Source of the DNA: Mycoplasmatota bacterium
GTDB taxonomy: Bacteria; Bacillota_I; Bacilli_A; RF39; UBA660
Direction of reading: 5' to 3'
DNA length: 9,330 nt
NCBI GenBank assembly: GCA_012512795.1
Contig: JAAZDL010000098.1
Span: forward strand, 1-9,330
The notes below the pieces were generated by a model. It searched no databases. It saw only the letters and a program-made list of their open reading frames with translations, and was not told the origin of the DNA. The first letter of the stretch is position 1; every line of letters starts with the position of its first letter. A program made the position numbers and the translations under genes. Positions 6,334 through 9,330 of this stretch are shown here, in pieces.

Positions 6334-6345
6334 TAAGGAGATTTT

Positions 6346-7026
6346 ATGGATAAAATTATTAATGACTTAAAAAGTTTCAAAGATGATAACTATGCAAGAT
6401 TTAATTCAAAGTTAATACCTAACATAAACTCTAATACTATTATTGGAGTAAGAATCCCACAATTAAGAAAATATTGTAACGAAATAATTAAAAATGATTT
6501 ATCAGTATCTTTTATGAATAATTTACCTCACAAATATCATGAAGAAAATATTCTTCATGCTTTAATAATTAACTCTTGTAATGATTTGGATACTACGATT
6601 ATGTATTTAAATAAATTTTTACCATATGTTGATAATTGGGCTGTTTGTGATTCTATAAAACCATTAATATTTAAAAAAGACTTAAAAAAAGTATATGAAA
6701 ATATTAAATTGTGGTTAAAAAGCAGCGATATTTATTCAGTACGCTTCGCTATAGTAACATTATTAACATTTTATTTGGATGAAAAGTTTGATATTAAATA
6801 TAACTCTGATGTTGCAAATGTTCAAACGAATGAATATTATATAAAAATGGCTATGGCATGGTATTTTAGTTATGCATTAATTAAGCAATATGAAACAACT
6901 ATAAAATTATTTGAATCAAAAACACTTGATAAATGGATACACAATAAATCTATTCAAAAGGCAAGAGAAAGCTATAGGATAAGTAGTAAGAAAAAAGAAT
7001 ATTTAAATACTTTAAAAATAGTATAG
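6346..7026 (+). CDS. AlkD-like HEAT-repeat DNA alkylation repair protein
   Basis: This is a 226-aa all-helical protein of the DNA alkylation repair (AlkC/AlkD, PF08713-type) family. AlkD enzymes are DNA glycosylases that remove positively charged alkylpurines without base flipping. Residues matching the Bacillus cereus AlkD active-site set are in order and at similar spacing: W98 and D102 in VDNWAVCDS (AlkD W109/D113), R133 in YSVRFAIV (R148) and W172 in MAWYFSYAL (W187). The N-terminal GVRIPQLRK and the C-terminal SIQKARESYRIS are typical of the family. The start ATG 6346 has AAGGAG five bases upstream. It follows the hemolysin III gene by 12 bases and probably shares its promoter. No strong terminator is seen after it. 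Family assignment is firm; activity is inferred from the conserved residues. Confidence 0.92.
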   Translation: MDKIINDLKSFKDDNYARFNSKLIPNINSNTIIGVRIPQLRKYCNEIIKNDLSVSFMNNLPHKYHEENILHALIINSCNDLDTTIMYLNKFLPYVDNWAVCDSIKPLIFKKDLKKVYENIKLWLKSSDIYSVRFAIVTLLTFYLDEKFDIKYNSDVANVQTNEYYIKMAMAWYFSYALIKQYETTIKLFESKTLDKWIHNKSIQKARESYRISSKKKEYLNTLKIV

Positions 7027-7035
7027 CTTATTTGC

Positions 7036-7068
7036 TTGACAATATATAAATGGTAGTTGTACTATAAT
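7036..7068 (+). promoter_or_regulatory. Promoter-like elements upstream of the ABC transporter gene
   Basis: A perfect -35 box TTGACA (7036-7041) and a perfect -10 box TATAAT (7063-7068) are 21 bases apart, which is longer than the usual 16-18. A weaker -10, TACTAT at 7060-7065, gives an 18-base spacer. Either the weaker box is used, or the long spacer marks an activator-dependent promoter of the MerR type, whose spacers are 19-20. The ribosome-binding site AAAGGTGA (7075-7082) follows. Confidence 0.55.
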
Positions 7069-7088
7069 CATAAGAAAGGTGAAATAAT

Positions 7089-9314
7089 ATGCTCAAATTA
7101 AAAAATGTATCAAAATTTTACTATAGTAAAGGTATAGTAGCAACTGGTTTTACTAAAGTTTCTTTAAACTTTGAATTAGGTGAGTTTATTGCCATAACTG
7201 GTGAAAGTGGTAGCGGTAAATCTACTCTTTTAAATGTCATTTCTGGACTTGATTCTTACGAAGAAGGAGAAATGTATGTTAATGGTTCTGAAACAAGTCA
7301 TTATACTGAAAAAGACTATGAGTCTTATCGTAAGAAATATATAGGAAATATATTTCAAAATTTTAATTTAGTTAATAGTTATACAGTTTATCAAAATATT
7401 GAATTAGTTCTACTTTTAAATGGAGCTAGAAAAAAAGATGTTAAGAAAAAAATAATTGAAATTATTAAACAAGTAGATTTGGAAAAATATAAAGATAGAA
7501 AAGTATCTAAATTATCAGGTGGTCAAAAACAAAGAGTTGCGATAGCTCGTGCTTTAGCTCAAGATACTCCGTTTATATTAGCTGATGAACCAACGGGGAA
7601 TTTAGATAAAGAATCTTCTAAAAGTGTATTAGAATTATTGCACAAAATTTCGAAAGATAAATTAGTTATAGTCGTAACACATAACTATGATCAAATTAAA
7701 GAATATGTTACTAGAAAGATTACTATGCATGATGGTAAAGTGTTAGAAGATAAAAAGATAAAAGATTTTAATAGTGTAACTTTAAATAAAGACAATGAAA
7801 TTAAAGATATTAAATGGTATAACAAAATAAGATTAGGTTTTAGAAATGCATTTAACATCCCTATTAAATTCTTATTAATATTTGTTGTATATTCTTTCAT
7901 TGTATTTGCAATGTTCTTTGCTATGTCTTCATTTAAAGAAGCTGAATACTTAACTAGTTTAGAAGGTTACAATCAATTTTTTCAAAACACAAGTAATAAA
8001 AGAATAGTTATAAAAAAACTTGATAACAAAGCTTTTACTGAAGAAGACTATATTAATATAAAGAAAATCAATAATGTAAAAGGTATAATAAAAGATGATT
8101 TAAGTTTAGATAGTTATGTAAGTTTAAGTAGTGATTCTTATTATTTTTATGGTGGGATATTAAGTTTAAATCTAATAGATGGTATAGATGAAGGAAGAAT
8201 GCCAGAGAATGATAAAGAAATCGTAATAGAAGTTAGTGAAAATGATTATTATATTGAAAATAACAAAGAAGATGTGTTAAACTCTGAATATTCTATTGAG
8301 AATCTGTATGATTATATTAATAACAAAGCATATAAAGTTAAGATAGTAGGTATAAAATATATTAAAAAACAAAGTTTAAATAACTACGGATATTCTAACT
8401 TTTATGTAAATGATGCGATAGTTAAAAAGATTAGTGATAATGTTAACAAAGAATATAGTGAGATTAAATATACTTTTGCAGGTATGGAATATATTTCTTA
8501 TCCTTATAGTATATATAATGAAATATTACCAAGCAAAAAAGTTCCAGCAGGAAAAGTAGTAATATCAGAAGATTTATCTTATAATTGTAAAAACTTTAAA
8601 TGTAAAGATTATTCTTTTAATATAAACTTAGAAAATCTTTATTATAAAACTTCTCTAAATTTAAAAGTATCAAAAATGTATACTAAAAAAACTTTTGCAA
8701 ATTTAACTGGATACAAATATGATAATTATAATGGTGCTATATTTATAAATGAATCACAATATTTAAGTTTATTTTCTAAAGGGTTCTTTCAAAGTAGTGT
8801 TATGATTGAAGATGAAAAATTAGCTTCTCAAACAATTACAGAGTTAAAAGAATATGGATTATCAACATTATATATGCCTGATGCTTTATTTAATTATAGT
8901 CAAGAATTTTTAAGGATACTTAAGATCATAAAAGTAGTATCTTTAGCAGTTTTAATAGTAACGTTATTCTTTATATCATACTTTATTATTAAAATAGTTT
9001 TAAAATCTAGAAATGTATATTTTTCTACATTAAGAATTTTAGGTGCATCAGCTAAAGGAACAAGAGCACTTTTAAACATTGAATTATTAGTTATATCACA
9101 CTTATCTTATATATTATTTATATGTTTTATGATTGTCTCTTTGGACTTTGCTCTAAATATTGAGTATATTAAAAACTTAGCTGAGTATATTACGCCATAT
9201 GATTATAGTATTCTTTATGCAATACTTCTGTTGATGTCAATTTTAATTACTAATAGGTATTCTAGAAAACTATTTAAAAATACTGTTAAGAATACTTATA
9301 GGGAAGAGGTGTAG
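7089..9314 (+). CDS. Single-chain ABC transporter: ATPase fused to a MacB/FtsX-type permease
   Basis: This 741-aa protein resembles the MacB group of mechanotransmission ABC systems, which couple cytoplasmic ATP hydrolysis to movement of an outside domain. The N-terminal ATPase is intact: Walker A GESGSGKST at 38-46, Q-loop Q90, signature LSGGQ at 142-146, Walker B ILADEP (D166-E167) and H-loop H198. The first membrane helix (about 260-280) is followed by an external domain of about 330 residues that includes C500 and C505. Three more helices lie at about 614-637, 660-687 and 704-721. The four-helix layout is that of MacB. The substrate is unknown; related proteins export peptides, antibiotics or lipoproteins, or serve in antibiotic sensing. 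ATG 7089 has AAAGGTGA six bases upstream. Another gene starts two bases after the stop, so a second subunit is likely. No link to the secretion genes is evident. Confidence 0.92.
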   Translation: MLKLKNVSKFYYSKGIVATGFTKVSLNFELGEFIAITGESGSGKSTLLNVISGLDSYEEGEMYVNGSETSHYTEKDYESYRKKYIGNIFQNFNLVNSYTVYQNIELVLLLNGARKKDVKKKIIEIIKQVDLEKYKDRKVSKLSGGQKQRVAIARALAQDTPFILADEPTGNLDKESSKSVLELLHKISKDKLVIVVTHNYDQIKEYVTRKITMHDGKVLEDKKIKDFNSVTLNKDNEIKDIKWYNKIRLGFRNAFNIPIKFLLIFVVYSFIVFAMFFAMSSFKEAEYLTSLEGYNQFFQNTSNKRIVIKKLDNKAFTEEDYINIKKINNVKGIIKDDLSLDSYVSLSSDSYYFYGGILSLNLIDGIDEGRMPENDKEIVIEVSENDYYIENNKEDVLNSEYSIENLYDYINNKAYKVKIVGIKYIKKQSLNNYGYSNFYVNDAIVKKISDNVNKEYSEIKYTFAGMEYISYPYSIYNEILPSKKVPAGKVVISEDLSYNCKNFKCKDYSFNINLENLYYKTSLNLKVSKMYTKKTFANLTGYKYDNYNGAIFINESQYLSLFSKGFFQSSVMIEDEKLASQTITELKEYGLSTLYMPDALFNYSQEFLRILKIIKVVSLAVLIVTLFFISYFIIKIVLKSRNVYFSTLRILGASAKGTRALLNIELLVISHLSYILFICFMIVSLDFALNIEYIKNLAEYITPYDYSILYAILLLMSILITNRYSRKLFKNTVKNTYREEV
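7981..8001. repeat. 21-bp exact direct repeat, copy 2
   Basis: This is identical to 5511-5531. It lies in the external domain of the ABC transporter gene (FQNTSNKR) and is read in the same codon phase as copy 1. Confidence 0.7.
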
Positions 9315-9315
9315 T

Positions 9316-9330
9316 ATGATAAAAATAGAA
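9316..9330 (+). CDS. Start of a downstream gene, cut by the window end
   Basis: An ATG at 9316 lies one base after the ABC transporter stop, with GAGGTG (9306-9311) four bases upstream. Only MIKIE is visible. The close spacing suggests an operon partner such as a second ABC/permease subunit, but five residues cannot identify it. Confidence 0.6.

Noticed and set aside
7027..7060. Rho-independent terminator after alkD
   Set aside because: AGC/GCT pairing around 7025-7036 gives only three base pairs, and no T-tract follows.
7691..7900. Minus-strand open frame of 69 codons
   Set aside because: It is opposite the ABC transporter gene, with no independent support.
1..9330. Mycoplasma-type code (TGA = Trp) suggested by the AT richness
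   Set aside because: Trp codons in the conserved motifs are TGG, and TGA serves as the stop of protein E.
1..9330. CRISPR arrays, tRNA/rRNA genes, insertion sequences
   Set aside because: No spaced repeats, cloverleaf-like segments, transposase motifs or terminal inverted repeats were seen; coding genes fill nearly all of the window.

Overview
The window is strongly AT-rich, roughly three quarters A/T by eye, and coding-dense. It has strong Shine-Dalgarno sites of the AAGGAGGTGATC type, sigma-A-like promoters and the standard genetic code (TGG is used for Trp, and a TGA stop ends the gene at 5004-5315). This fits a low-GC Bacillota, possibly a gut-associated Bacilli/Erysipelotrichia-type lineage. 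The taxon is inferred from composition and gene content only. All recognised genes are on the + strand.

Region 1 (1-3327) is the end of a type VIIb secretion (T7SSb/Ess/Yuk) machinery operon. It holds the C-terminal ~1,017 codons of the EssC/YukBA FtsK-SpoIIIE motor ATPase, which is cut by the window start. This is followed, with a 1-nt overlap, by an 84-aa YukD/EsaB-like ubiquitin-fold protein. A compact rho-independent terminator closes the operon.

Region 2 (3363-5617) begins with a near-consensus promoter (TTGACT-17-TATAAT) and an 8-bp leader hairpin. Six small, tightly packed genes follow (114, 104, 155, 121, 103 and 101 aa). All appear mostly alpha-helical and acidic to neutral, and none has a signal peptide. 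Three carry a W-x-G loop between two helices (WXG100 superfamily), one has F-S-G in the equivalent place, and two lack the Trp. They are best read as WXG100-like secreted proteins and their helical partners or chaperones. No LXG or other toxin domain is visible. This cassette is the most interesting part of the window.

Region 3 (5636-7026) has an extended -10 promoter, a hemolysin III/PAQR-type seven-helix membrane protein and an AlkD-like HEAT-repeat DNA alkylation repair protein. Transcription from region 2 may also read through, because no terminator is visible between them.

Region 4 (7036-9330) has its own promoter-like sequence, a 741-aa single-chain ABC ATPase/MacB-FtsX-type permease, and the first five codons of a closely spaced downstream gene. 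Nothing in the sequence ties regions 3 and 4 functionally to the secretion system. The largest non-coding gap is 139 bases (3310-3448), and its contents are listed.
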